64,000 nt of DNA from Alcanivorax sp. 24 (GTDB taxonomy: Bacteria; Pseudomonadota; Gammaproteobacteria; Pseudomonadales; Alcanivoracaceae), in the NCBI RefSeq assembly GCF_004360225.1, contig NZ_SNUA01000007.1, forward strand, positions 124,001 through 188,000. The letters are read 5' to 3'. Positions 41,760 to 50,311 of this stretch are shown here, piece after piece. Numbering within the stretch: position 1 is the stretch's first letter; every line of letters starts with the position of its first letter. Both the position numbers and the translations under genes were made by a program. Below the pieces are notes generated by a model. That model had not been told where the DNA came from and ran no database searches. It was given only the letters and a program-made list of their open reading frames with translations.

Positions 41760-42566
41760 TCAGTCGCCCCCGCCACCCTGCAAATCAAACTGCACTGGCA
41801 GCCCTTCCAGCGGCAGCTGCCGGGAAAGAATCGCCCGGGTCACGGCATGCTGCCGATTACGGGCACGCAGTTTCCGGCAGGCGTTGCTGATGTGGTAGAC
41901 CACGGTGCGCTCGGTAATGCCCAGGCGCTGGCCGATTTCATTGTTGGTGTGGCCGGCGCTGGCCCACACCAGGCATTCCCGTTCGCGGCTGTTGAGTGCT
42001 TCGGCGCAATGGGCTTCGCGCTGTTGTGCTGTAGTGGTGCCATCCTGACCGCGCAGTGTGCGAGTGCGTTCCAGGATGACGTTGCCGAGCAACAGGGCAT
42101 AGGGCAGGAATTGATGGGCATGGTCCCAGGCGCGCTCGCCGTCCTCCTCGCTGATCAGGTTGAAACGGGCATGCAGGCCGTCAATGGCCAGGGGCACGGT
42201 ACAGCCGGAGGCCATGCCGTGGTGGGCACGCAGGATCATGACGCGGCGTTGCTCGCTGGTGTCGTAGTCCGGCAGGGTCATGAGGGAGCGCCAGTCCAAT
42301 GGCAGGTGATGGTTCAGGGCGTAGTGCACCAGCGGGTCGGTGTTGATCAGGTGCTCGTCCCGATAGAGCCGGACCCAGTCGTCGGCCAGATTATGCAAAC
42401 GCAGCGGTTCCGGCGGGTTCAGGGATACCGTGCTGTTGATGACAAAAAAATAGCACTGGAATCCATGTTCACGGATGAAGTACTCCACCGCCGTGTGCAA
42501 ACGTGTGAGGCGTGTAAGGCGGGTGATGGCCAGGATTTGGGCCACCACGCTTTTATCGTAGAACAT
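41760..42566 (-). CDS. LuxR-family regulator (solo 2), autoinducer-binding-like domain plus HTH
   Basis: The 268-residue protein is a paralogue of solo 1 (both begin MFYD) with an autoinducer-binding-type domain that keeps the ligand-site pattern DDWVRLYRDEHLINTDPLVHYAL: Trp and Tyr four residues apart, then Asp-Pro. The HTH is LNSRERECLVWASAGHTNNEIGQRLGITERTVVYHISNACRKLRARNRQHAVTRAIL. It may bind an acyl-homoserine lactone or related molecule made elsewhere, since no luxI is present. It is divergent from the multidomain phosphatase lipoprotein, with a palindrome-rich region between them, and convergent toward the LapA-like gene. AGGGGG directly abuts the ATG. Confidence 0.9.
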   Translation of the reverse strand: MFYDKSVVAQILAITRLTRLTRLHTAVEYFIREHGFQCYFFVINSTVSLNPPEPLRLHNLADDWVRLYRDEHLINTDPLVHYALNHHLPLDWRSLMTLPDYDTSEQRRVMILRAHHGMASGCTVPLAIDGLHARFNLISEEDGERAWDHAHQFLPYALLLGNVILERTRTLRGQDGTTTAQQREAHCAEALNSRERECLVWASAGHTNNEIGQRLGITERTVVYHISNACRKLRARNRQHAVTRAILSRQLPLEGLPVQFDLQGGGGD

Positions 42567-42660
42567 CCCCCTGAGCCTTCCCTGTGGTTTATGGGTGTTC
42601 GCTTTATGATTTTGATTCTCGGATTTTCATAACAGATTAGGCAGTAAGTATTGCGGTTTC

Positions 42661-42753
42661 GTGATGATCACCCTGTCATTTCTTACAGCTTGTAAGGTGA
42701 AAAGGTGTCACTGTGGTGACAGAAAAAGGGAAGCACGATTGTCATAAATTATG
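42661..42753. promoter_or_regulatory. cluster of four short palindromes in the divergent region before the phosphatase lipoprotein
   Basis: In order: GTGAT-G-ATCAC (42661-42671), CTTACA-GCT-TGTAAG (42682-42696), TGTCAC-TGTG-GTGACA (42706-42721) and CATAA-A-TTATG (42743-42753). CTGTCAT, a perfect Pho half-site, is at 42673-42679, but no second half follows at 11 bp. One or more may be operators for the adjacent LuxR-type regulator. Confidence 0.5.
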
Positions 42754-42853
42754 TCACCTTCCGGTAATCGATTTGCCACCGTCCTCTTCTATCCTGCCCG
42801 ATCTTTAGCGGGGCGTTTGCCCTGACACAGGTTTATCTATTCGGGAGAACATC

Positions 42854-45800
42854 ATGGGAGCTTGCGTTCGCCACGCGGGCCGATGGCGTGCGGCTGTGTT
42901 GCCGGCGTTGATCGCGTCCTTGCTGGCCGGTTGCGGTGGAGATACCGATACCAAATTCGTCGATAAAGAGGTCGAGGTTCCCGTCACCGAGGACGTCCCC
43001 TATGTGGAGGATTTATCCGGTGCGGAAACCTTTACCGCGAATGTAATCGCCGCGCCGGATGGCGCCGACGATCAGTTTCAGCCGCAACCCGCGCCAGTGG
43101 TGAATGGCGTCACTGCACGGGAAACCGAGGCGACTCTGATCAGCGGTTACCAGCGCTTCCAGGTCAATACCGATCTGAGCCTGACCAGCGGTCGTCTGAA
43201 TCACGTTCGCGATGAAGGCATCTTCAGTGCTGAGTTCACCACTGGCGGCAGTCTCTCTTTGGTGCCGTTGACCCGTTCCAACGGTCAGTTCTCCTTTGAG
43301 CGCACCACCGCGTCCGCCAACCATGCCATCGACAACGGCCAGAACGTGATTCTGGCGGTGAATGCGGATCCCTATGATATGACCCAGGGCTGGAATATGG
43401 GTCTGATAAAAAAAGACGGGGTCACCTACACCGGGTTTTCCGATCGCAACGAGCAGGCGATCGTGGTCTATCAGGACGGTTCGCCGGGTATTTTGGAACA
43501 GGTGCCCCAGTTCACCTTGAATGTGTATCTCAATGGCCAGTTGCTGGAGCCGCTGGGCAAGGTGCATTACTTCAATAACGCCAGTCAGGCCAACACCAGC
43601 TTCAGCCGAGGCGACTCCGAGCTGGAACTGTATCCGGCGGAAAGCTATCGCGGCACTGTTGATCTGACCGGCCGTAGCGCCGCGCTGATCGCCGCCGAGG
43701 CCAATGGCGTCAGCGTGGTGGAGCGGGGCGACGGCGAGGTCAGCGTGCAGTTGCCGCCATTATCCGGAACCGTGGTGGGACGCGTGGAAGACCGCGCCAA
43801 CTATGTGGTTCCCGCCGGGCACGCGTTGCTGGTGGACGGCGGCGTGTTGTCCATCGGTAGCAAGGTGGATATCCGTTACGAAACCGACGATCCGTCCTGG
43901 GAGCAGGTGGAGAGTGCTCTGGGGGCCGGCTTCGGTCGTGGTCTGTTGGTGAAGGACGGTCAGCTTGGCAACAATCAGGACGAAGTGGCGGTAAGCAGCC
44001 GCACTGCTTTCGGCATTCGCGCCGACGGCAGCGCTTTCTTCCTGGTGGTGGACAAGCCGGTGGGCTCTCTCTACGACGGCATCACCCAGACCAAACTGGG
44101 CCAGATCATGATCGGCTATGGCGCGGTGCAAGCGATCAACCTGGACGGCGGTGGCTCGTCCACATTGGCCGCGCGTCTGCCCGGCGAACGCTACACCTAT
44201 CTGGTGAACACACCCTCCGACGGTGGCGAGCGGGTCACCGCCACCAAGTGGGGGCTGGTGTTGAACGCGGAGCAGGCACGTTACGACGCCAATGCGGTGG
44301 CGGTGTATCCCCGGGAACTGACAATGATGGCGGGGTCCGTTTATCGCCGTTTCCGGGGCGTGGGTTACGACAGCGCGTCCTGGGAAGGCGGCGGTGACAT
44401 CCCGGAGTATGGCATCAGCGATGCCTCCCTGGGGTTGATCGACAGTCGCACCGGTGCTTTCAAAGCAGCCGATGCGAATGCGCAAGGGTATGTGGTGGTT
44501 CAGGTCGGTGAACAAAAAGGTGTGGCTCGAGTGCGTGTCACCGATACCATCGATGAGATCCGTTTTCCCAGCGAGCAGTACGCGGTGGACAGTGGCGGCA
44601 GCCTGCAATTGACGCCGCTGCTGATCAGTGATGGCGACAGCGTGCACTATTCCAACGACGTCATCAGCTATGAGCTGGACAACAACGACGATTGCACTCT
44701 GAATCCGGAAACAGGCGTGCTGTCCGTGGCGCCGGTACAAGGCCGAAGCTGTACCGTCACCGCCACCGCCGCCGGAATGAGTGCCACCACCGTGGTGAAT
44801 ATCGGCGTGGCGCCAGAGTTGGTGAGCGGCTTCGAGGGTGATACCAGCGCCTTCGCGCCAGGCGGTGCTCGTCATAAAACGGTGAATATCGAGAAAGTCT
44901 CCGACCAGGTATTCGCCGGCAATTACTCCATGAAGCTGAGTTGGGAAGCGGACCCCGCCCAGCCCGGTACTTTTGGCGCTTATCTCACCGATCCGGGGCA
45001 GGTGACCGAATTGCCGGGGTATCCCAAGTACCTGGGTGTGAATGTTTATATCCCTGATGAACTGGCCGGCAAAGTATGGTGGGTGCGTGGCAGTCTCAAG
45101 GATGACGATGGCAAGACCGTCACCTTGAACTACAACAACGATGGCGATGCCTTGCCGGAACGGGGCTGGCATTTCATGAAGGCGGAAATCGGCTCCGGCT
45201 ACAAGGAGCCACTGCGCTTCTTCCAGCCGTTCCGCTTCCTGGTATTGAAGACCGCCGAGCGCATCGACTCCCACGTGATTCTGGACGACTTCACCGCCAT
45301 CTACAGCGATGACACCGATCTCGCCGGTCCCGGTGTGACGGTGTCGCCGCAAGCCGACGCCACGGTGGAGCAGCCTGATCCTTTGTTGTCCTTGCAGGTG
45401 CATGACGATTCCGGCGTGGATTTCGGCAGCGCTTATGTAGCCCTGGATGGCCAGGACGTTTCCGCCTCGCTCACCAACAATGGCCAGGACCGTATCGAGT
45501 TCCAGAGCGCTGATCTGGCGGACGGTTGGCACCGGGTGGACTACCGCGTGGCGGATACCAACGGCAACGTCACCGCGGGCGATTATCTGTTCCAGGTGCT
45601 GACCGGTGGCCCGCGCGTTTACATCGACAGTGCCAGTATCCAGTTCTACCCCGGCGGCACCTTCCAGGTACCGATCCGTGTGGAGGGTGGCGGCCACTTC
45701 GGTGACTTCAATCTGAGTCTCGACTACGACGCCACCAAAGCCGCCATGACGGTGATCGACGGTGACCTGAGCGCCACCGATGTCAGCACCACGGAAGGCA

Positions 45801-47413
45801 ACTGGAGCGGGCGCTTTACCGGGTTCAATGACAATACCGGCGTGGTGGCGTATCTGGAACTGAAGGTGCGCGACTACATCCAGAACACCTTCGTGTCCGT
45901 GGTGGTGAACGGCCAACTGGATGGCGATACCTACTACCATCCGGTGGTGCGCAAAGAGGTGGGCAGCCGTTATCGCTTGCTGACCCACTGGGGCATCAGC
46001 GGCCAGCAATTGGACATGCTGGTGGTGGATCAGCAGGGTAACGCCGCGTCCGGGGTGACGGTGGAAACCTTCACCTACAACAGTGGCACGGACCAGATCA
46101 GTGACGTGGTTGTGCTGGGTGCCACCGACGCGGAAGGCCGCCTGGCCGTGACCCTGCCCGCGGGCAGCGACTCCCGGGAAATGTTGTTCCGGGCCTATGA
46201 CGATCTGGGGTCATCGCTGATGACCGATGTGCAGGCGTTGGTGGAGCGGCTGACGCCGGCGCCGCGTCACCTGTATCTGACCCCGGGCGCGGATGGTTCA
46301 CAAGTGAACGTGACCTGGTATACCTCCACGGATGTGAGCGCCAGCGAAGTGATGTACGGCACCGGTTCCCTGAATCAGACCGCCACTGGTGACTCCGGGA
46401 TTCTGCCGTTCTTCTATGGAACGGAAGCGGGGGTTGTACGCGTGCACCATGTAGCGCTGACCAATCTGGCGCCGGGAACCACCTATCGCTATAAGGTCGG
46501 TGATGGCGGTGCCAACCAAAGCACCGAGTTCAGCTTCACCACCGATGATGGCGACGATCAGGTGAACATCCACCTGTTCGGCGATACCCAGACGCTGTCC
46601 AACGAAAATATCTTCAACGGCAGCGGTCTGGTGACGGAACTGTATCGCAAGATGCAGGCGCAGTTGCCTGGTGGTGATCTGATTATGCACGTCGGTGACT
46701 TCACCGAGGATCTCAGTGATTACCGCCTGCTGCGGTTGTTCCTCGAATCCCTGGAAGGCGACGGCATGCTGGCTTCCCATTTGCTGGTCCCCACCGAAGG
46801 CAACCACGAGGTGTACAACGAAGGCGCGGAAAAATTCGCCGCCATGTTCCGCTTCGCCCCCACCGACAGCGGTGTGGCCGATCCCTTCGAAGGTGCTATC
46901 TACAGCTTCGATTACGGCAACGCGCACATCGCCGTGCTCACCAGTGAACTCACCGAGGAAAGCGACTGGCCGAAGATGATGGACTGGTTGCGCGCGGATA
47001 TGAGCGCGTCCGACCGGACCTGGAAGATTGTCATGATTCACCGGCCGCCGTACAACGGCAACCCGGCCTCCGGCAATGGCCGTGTTATGCAGTACCTGCC
47101 ACCGGTGGTGGACGAACTCGGTATCGATCTGGTGCTCTCGGGCCACGATCACATGTACTCGCGCAGTGTGCCGATGGCGGGCGGGCAACCGCACCCGGCC
47201 GGTGCCACCTACCTGATCGCGGGCTCCGACTCGGCCAAGTACTACGACAACAATGGTGGTGGCATCGCCAAATTCGCCGATGTGCTGTTCGACGACAACG
47301 TTAATACCTATACCACGCTGCAAATCGACGGCGCGAGCCTGCACGTGCTGACGCGCACTCTCGATGGCACCGTGGTGGACGACACCATCCTCACCCCACG
47401 GGCAGGCCGCTAA
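42854..47413 (+). CDS. multidomain lipoprotein: phosphodiester glycosidase (NAGPA-like) plus purple-acid-phosphatase-like metallophosphoesterase
   Basis: The 1519-residue protein has a lipobox LLAGC (Cys27). About residues 150-475 match phosphodiester glycosidases (NVILAVNADPYDMTQGWNMGLI; RTAFGIRADGSAFFLVVDK; GAVQAINLDGGGSSTLAA). Beta-sandwich domains follow, with a cohesin-like one at about 915-1035 (VPIRVEGGGHFGDFNLSLDYDATK). Residues 1135-1235 are the Fn3-like N-domain of purple acid phosphatases (VNVTWYTSTDVSASEVMYG; VALTNLAPGTTYRYKVGDG). Residues 1238-1500 are a metallophosphoesterase with every metal motif: FGDTQ, HVGDFTE, TEGNHE, MIHRPPY, GHDHMYS. It should act on the cell surface or in the periplasm on phosphate esters. 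GGGAGAAC precedes the ATG. A LamG-like lipoprotein gene follows after 10 bases. Confidence 0.9.
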   Translation: MGACVRHAGRWRAAVLPALIASLLAGCGGDTDTKFVDKEVEVPVTEDVPYVEDLSGAETFTANVIAAPDGADDQFQPQPAPVVNGVTARETEATLISGYQRFQVNTDLSLTSGRLNHVRDEGIFSAEFTTGGSLSLVPLTRSNGQFSFERTTASANHAIDNGQNVILAVNADPYDMTQGWNMGLIKKDGVTYTGFSDRNEQAIVVYQDGSPGILEQVPQFTLNVYLNGQLLEPLGKVHYFNNASQANTSFSRGDSELELYPAESYRGTVDLTGRSAALIAAEANGVSVVERGDGEVSVQLPPLSGTVVGRVEDRANYVVPAGHALLVDGGVLSIGSKVDIRYETDDPSWEQVESALGAGFGRGLLVKDGQLGNNQDEVAVSSRTAFGIRADGSAFFLVVDKPVGSLYDGITQTKLGQIMIGYGAVQAINLDGGGSSTLAARLPGERYTYLVNTPSDGGERVTATKWGLVLNAEQARYDANAVAVYPRELTMMAGSVYRRFRGVGYDSASWEGGGDIPEYGISDASLGLIDSRTGAFKAADANAQGYVVVQVGEQKGVARVRVTDTIDEIRFPSEQYAVDSGGSLQLTPLLISDGDSVHYSNDVISYELDNNDDCTLNPETGVLSVAPVQGRSCTVTATAAGMSATTVVNIGVAPELVSGFEGDTSAFAPGGARHKTVNIEKVSDQVFAGNYSMKLSWEADPAQPGTFGAYLTDPGQVTELPGYPKYLGVNVYIPDELAGKVWWVRGSLKDDDGKTVTLNYNNDGDALPERGWHFMKAEIGSGYKEPLRFFQPFRFLVLKTAERIDSHVILDDFTAIYSDDTDLAGPGVTVSPQADATVEQPDPLLSLQVHDDSGVDFGSAYVALDGQDVSASLTNNGQDRIEFQSADLADGWHRVDYRVADTNGNVTAGDYLFQVLTGGPRVYIDSASIQFYPGGTFQVPIRVEGGGHFGDFNLSLDYDATKAAMTVIDGDLSATDVSTTEGNWSGRFTGFNDNTGVVAYLELKVRDYIQNTFVSVVVNGQLDGDTYYHPVVRKEVGSRYRLLTHWGISGQQLDMLVVDQQGNAASGVTVETFTYNSGTDQISDVVVLGATDAEGRLAVTLPAGSDSREMLFRAYDDLGSSLMTDVQALVERLTPAPRHLYLTPGADGSQVNVTWYTSTDVSASEVMYGTGSLNQTATGDSGILPFFYGTEAGVVRVHHVALTNLAPGTTYRYKVGDGGANQSTEFSFTTDDGDDQVNIHLFGDTQTLSNENIFNGSGLVTELYRKMQAQLPGGDLIMHVGDFTEDLSDYRLLRLFLESLEGDGMLASHLLVPTEGNHEVYNEGAEKFAAMFRFAPTDSGVADPFEGAIYSFDYGNAHIAVLTSELTEESDWPKMMDWLRADMSASDRTWKIVMIHRPPYNGNPASGNGRVMQYLPPVVDELGIDLVLSGHDHMYSRSVPMAGGQPHPAGATYLIAGSDSAKYYDNNGGGIAKFADVLFDDNVNTYTTLQIDGASLHVLTRTLDGTVVDDTILTPRAGR

Positions 47414-47423
47414 GGAGTAAACC

Positions 47424-48218
47424 ATGAAATTCGCCAAGACTTCATTGAGCCTGGCCGCCATGGCCATCGCGTTGACCGCCTGTGGCGGCGATGACACCCG
47501 CTACGTGGATCGTGTCATTGAAGTACCCGGTGGCACTGTTGAGAACCCGGTGGAATACATGCCTGTTGATGGCCACGTGCTGGGGTTCTGGGTGATGGAC
47601 GCGGACGTCGATTGCGAGGCTTTCTGCGTCAACGATTATTCCGCCTACGGTAATCCGCTGTACGCACTGGACGGTGGCTACCAGGAACTGGAAACCGGAC
47701 CACAGACAGGGGAGGGCGGTGCGGTTGGCGGTGTGCTGGCTTTCGATGGCACCTATCAGCTGTCCACCCGGGGGAATTCGGTGCTGGCCAACACCGTGAT
47801 CGGCGAGGCGTTCGCTTTGCATGTACGGGCTCGCAGTGCCGCCGACCCGCAGGGCTCGGTGTTCTCGCTGGGAAGCCAGGGAGCGCTGGCCTTTGATTTG
47901 CAAATGAACGGTGCCGCCGCGGTGCTGAACTTCCCGAACCAGGAGCGTCGTCTGGTGGTGGCGTTGGGGGAAGCCGGCACCTGGCAGGAGTTGTGGGTGG
48001 GCAGTGACGGCAATCACGTCACGGTGCAGCTGGACTGTGAGACCGTGGCGGAGTTTGATCGCTCCGCCGGCATGCCTATTCTTTCCAGCCAGGCCACCGG
48101 TGCCATGGTCGGCGCCGCCTGGGGGAGCACGACGCGGACGCCATTCCAGGGAGATGTGGACCTGGTACGGCTGAGCGGTAGCGGCGAAGCCAATCTGTTC
48201 TGCCCGGAATCCGACTAA
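47424..48218 (+). CDS. LamG-like lipoprotein linked to the phosphatase lipoprotein
   Basis: The 264-residue protein has a lipobox ALTAC (Cys20) followed by GGDDTRYVDRVIEVPGG, which repeats the GGDTDTKFVDKEVEVP stretch after the lipid Cys of the preceding protein. The rest looks like a concanavalin/LamG-type beta-sandwich (GHVLGFWVMD; GGVLAFDGTYQLSTRGN; EAFALHVRARSAADPQGSVFSLGSQ; VDLVRLSGSG). Four cysteines in the mature part (CEAFC, DCET, LFCPESD) may form disulfides. AAGGAG precedes the ATG, and the 10-base gap shows co-transcription with the upstream gene. Function is unknown; glycan or protein binding is possible. Confidence 0.82.
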   Translation: MKFAKTSLSLAAMAIALTACGGDDTRYVDRVIEVPGGTVENPVEYMPVDGHVLGFWVMDADVDCEAFCVNDYSAYGNPLYALDGGYQELETGPQTGEGGAVGGVLAFDGTYQLSTRGNSVLANTVIGEAFALHVRARSAADPQGSVFSLGSQGALAFDLQMNGAAAVLNFPNQERRLVVALGEAGTWQELWVGSDGNHVTVQLDCETVAEFDRSAGMPILSSQATGAMVGAAWGSTTRTPFQGDVDLVRLSGSGEANLFCPESD

Positions 48219-48245
48219 AAGATATTGCCAAAAAAGAGGGACGGT

Positions 48246-48269
48246 CCGGGGCGGCATTGGCCGCCCCGG
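48246..48269. other. strong GC-rich hairpin
   Basis: CCGGGGCGG and CCGCCCCGG form a 9-bp stem with a 6-base loop, extended by ACGGT/ACCGT after a 2-base bulge, 28 bases past the lipoprotein stop. No T-run follows on the plus strand, so it may be a weak or Rho-assisted stop. Confidence 0.5.
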
Positions 48270-48374
48270 TCACCGTGTCCGGAATATCCCGCCAATGGAT
48301 TGCTGCTTTTCGGTCATTGCCTGACCAGCCGGTCTCTCCTAATAAGGACGCTAGCCTGTTAAGGAGAGCCGATC

Positions 48375-48665
48375 ATGACCGTCTATGCGTTAGCCCAAAT
48401 CACCATCACCGACCGTGACGCCTACCAGCGTTACCTGTCCCGTTTCATGGAAGTCTTTCAGCAGTTCAGGGGACGGCTGCTCGCCGCCGACGAAGCGCCG
48501 GAGCAAGTGGAAGGGGAGTGGGGTTACCAAAAAGCCATTCTGATGTCCTTCCCCGACGCCCAGGCCTTTCGGGAATGGTCACAGTCCGAGCAGTACATCA
48601 CCATCGCCAGGGATCGCAAAGCGGGCTCTCATGGAGTGGTTTTGCTTCTTCAAGGTTTGCAGTAG
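48375..48665 (+). CDS. DUF1330 family protein
   Basis: The 96-residue protein fits the dimeric alpha/beta-barrel DUF1330 family (YALAQITITDRDAYQRYLSRFMEVFQQFRGRLLAADEAPEQVEGEWGYQKAILMSFPDAQAFREWSQSEQYITIARDRKAGSHGVVLLLQG). The function of the family is unknown. TTAAGGAGAG precedes the ATG. The FMN reductase gene begins 52 bases later. Confidence 0.92.
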   Translation: MTVYALAQITITDRDAYQRYLSRFMEVFQQFRGRLLAADEAPEQVEGEWGYQKAILMSFPDAQAFREWSQSEQYITIARDRKAGSHGVVLLLQGLQ

Positions 48666-48717
48666 CGGCGGTGGGGAGTAGATTGTAGACATCACTTTTG
48701 CAATCGGAGGGCAACGC

Positions 48718-49281
48718 ATGCTGCGTCTTGATGTGGTGATCGCCAGTACCCGCCCCGGACGGGTGGGAAAAGCGGTGGCCGATTGGTTCTATCCCGTCGC
48801 CAGGGAGCACGGGGCGTTCGACGCCCGTCTGGTGGATCTGGCCGAGATGAATCTGCCTTTGTTGGACGAGCCCAATCACCCGAGAATGCAGAAGTACCAG
48901 CATGATCATACCCGCCGCTGGGCGGAGACGGTGAACGCCGCCGATGCCTTCGTCTTTGTCGTGCCGGAGTACAACTTCGGGCCGACGCCGGCATTGACCA
49001 ACGCGCTCAATTACCTGTACCTGGAGTGGAATTACAAGACCGCGGGCTTCGTCAGCTACGGCGGCGCTTCCGGGGGACTGCGTTCGGTGCAGGCCACCAA
49101 GCCGTTGTTGACCACCTTGAAAATAATGCCGTTGGTGGAGCAGGTGATGGTGCCGATGGTGAACCAACACCTTAAGGACGGTGTCTTTGAAAGTAACGAT
49201 CATCATCGGGACAGCGCTCAGGCGATGCTCGATGAACTGGAGCGATGGGCCGGCGCCTTGAAGCCGCTGCGCGCTTCATAA
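48718..49281 (+). CDS. NADPH-dependent FMN reductase family protein
   Basis: The 187-residue flavodoxin-like protein shows the phosphate-binding loop ASTRPGRVGKAVADWF near the start and the family signature PEYNFGPTPALTNALNYLYLEWNYKTAGFVSYGGASGG. Members reduce FMN, quinones or azo and chromate compounds using NAD(P)H. GGAGGG precedes the ATG. An acyl-CoA-dehydrogenase-like gene starts 21 bases later, so the two are probably co-transcribed; a flavin link between them is possible. Confidence 0.93.
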   Translation: MLRLDVVIASTRPGRVGKAVADWFYPVAREHGAFDARLVDLAEMNLPLLDEPNHPRMQKYQHDHTRRWAETVNAADAFVFVVPEYNFGPTPALTNALNYLYLEWNYKTAGFVSYGGASGGLRSVQATKPLLTTLKIMPLVEQVMVPMVNQHLKDGVFESNDHHRDSAQAMLDELERWAGALKPLRAS

Positions 49282-49302
49282 TACCGAGGGAGGGAGAGCA
49301 TC

Positions 49303-50289
49303 ATGTCTGATCAATCCGATTTCATGGACGCCTTGCGTTTCGCGTTGAGCTCCCGCGCGGAGGTGGACGCTCTGGAGACCGCCGAGGATTGGGCGCCGGA
49401 ATGGCGGGCCCAGGCCGCGGAAGGGTTGTCGCCGGTGGCGCTGGCGGTCAGTGGTGGCTTTCTCTCCGACCGTCTGGCCTGGGCCTTTGCCGGCGGCTAT
49501 CAGTCGGCACTGCGCCGGTTGCTGAGTCCGTTTCGTCCTCAGTTGCTGGAGAACGAACGGGTAATGGCACTGTGCGCTACTGAAAGCAGCGGCAATCGCC
49601 CCCGGGATATCCGTACCCAGGTAACCGATAACGGCGACGGCACGGTCACCGTCAGCGGTGAAAAGAGCTGGACCACGTTGGGGCCGGTGGCGGATGTGTT
49701 GCTGGTGGTGGCGCGCGTCAATGGCCATGAGCCAGAGGCCAGGCCGGAATTGAAAGTGGTGGCGGTGCCGGCGTCTTCCGAAGGCATTTATTTCTCGGAG
49801 AAAACGCCGCTGGAATTCGTGCCGGAAGTGCCCCATCAGGCGGCGGCCTTCGATAATGTCCGGGTGCCGCGAGCGGCGGTGTTGTCCGGCGATGGTTACA
49901 GCGATTACGTGAAGCCGTTCCGCACCGTGGAAGACACCTTCATCGCCATCGCCACTCACGCCTATTTGCTGCGCGAAGCCCGCTATCGCGGCTGGCCGGA
50001 TCCGCTCATCGAAGCTCTGGCCGCCAATTTGTTTTCGCTGGGCAGTCTGGCTAGCGTGGATGCCGGCAGCCCGGCGACCCACGTGGCGCTCGCCGGCCTG
50101 CTCGGTCAGGGGCAGGCCCTGTATGGCAGGGTGACCGATCAGTGGCGCGGCAGTGACAACGGGGACCCGGCATTGCGGCGCTGGCTGCGAGACCAGCCGT
50201 TATTCCAAATTGCCTCCAAACCACGGGAACTGCGGGTTCAACGGGCCTGGGAGCAACTCGCCACCCTGCCTGAGCCCAGGTTGTCCTGA
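49303..50289 (+). CDS. short acyl-CoA-dehydrogenase-like flavoprotein
   Basis: The 328-residue protein has the N-terminal and middle parts of the acyl-CoA dehydrogenase fold (ENERVMALCATESSGNRPRDIRTQVTDNGDGTVTVSGEKSWTTLGPVADVLLVVARV; FDNVRVPRAAVLSGDGYSDY). The C-terminal helical domain is shortened, and no YEGT-like segment with the catalytic Glu is present. It may be a non-canonical oxidoreductase or flavin-binding relative rather than a working dehydrogenase. GGAGGGAGAG precedes the ATG. It follows the FMN reductase directly and is convergent with the tetR gene. Confidence 0.8.
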   Translation: MSDQSDFMDALRFALSSRAEVDALETAEDWAPEWRAQAAEGLSPVALAVSGGFLSDRLAWAFAGGYQSALRRLLSPFRPQLLENERVMALCATESSGNRPRDIRTQVTDNGDGTVTVSGEKSWTTLGPVADVLLVVARVNGHEPEARPELKVVAVPASSEGIYFSEKTPLEFVPEVPHQAAAFDNVRVPRAAVLSGDGYSDYVKPFRTVEDTFIAIATHAYLLREARYRGWPDPLIEALAANLFSLGSLASVDAGSPATHVALAGLLGQGQALYGRVTDQWRGSDNGDPALRRWLRDQPLFQIASKPRELRVQRAWEQLATLPEPRLS

Positions 50290-50311
50290 ATCGGGGCCCG
50301 TGCCGGCCAGA

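Noticed and set aside
42739-42757. TGTCAT/TGTCAC direct repeat as a Pho box before the phosphatase lipoprotein
   Set aside because: The repeats are 12 bp apart, not 11, so the geometry is wrong for tandem PhoB binding.
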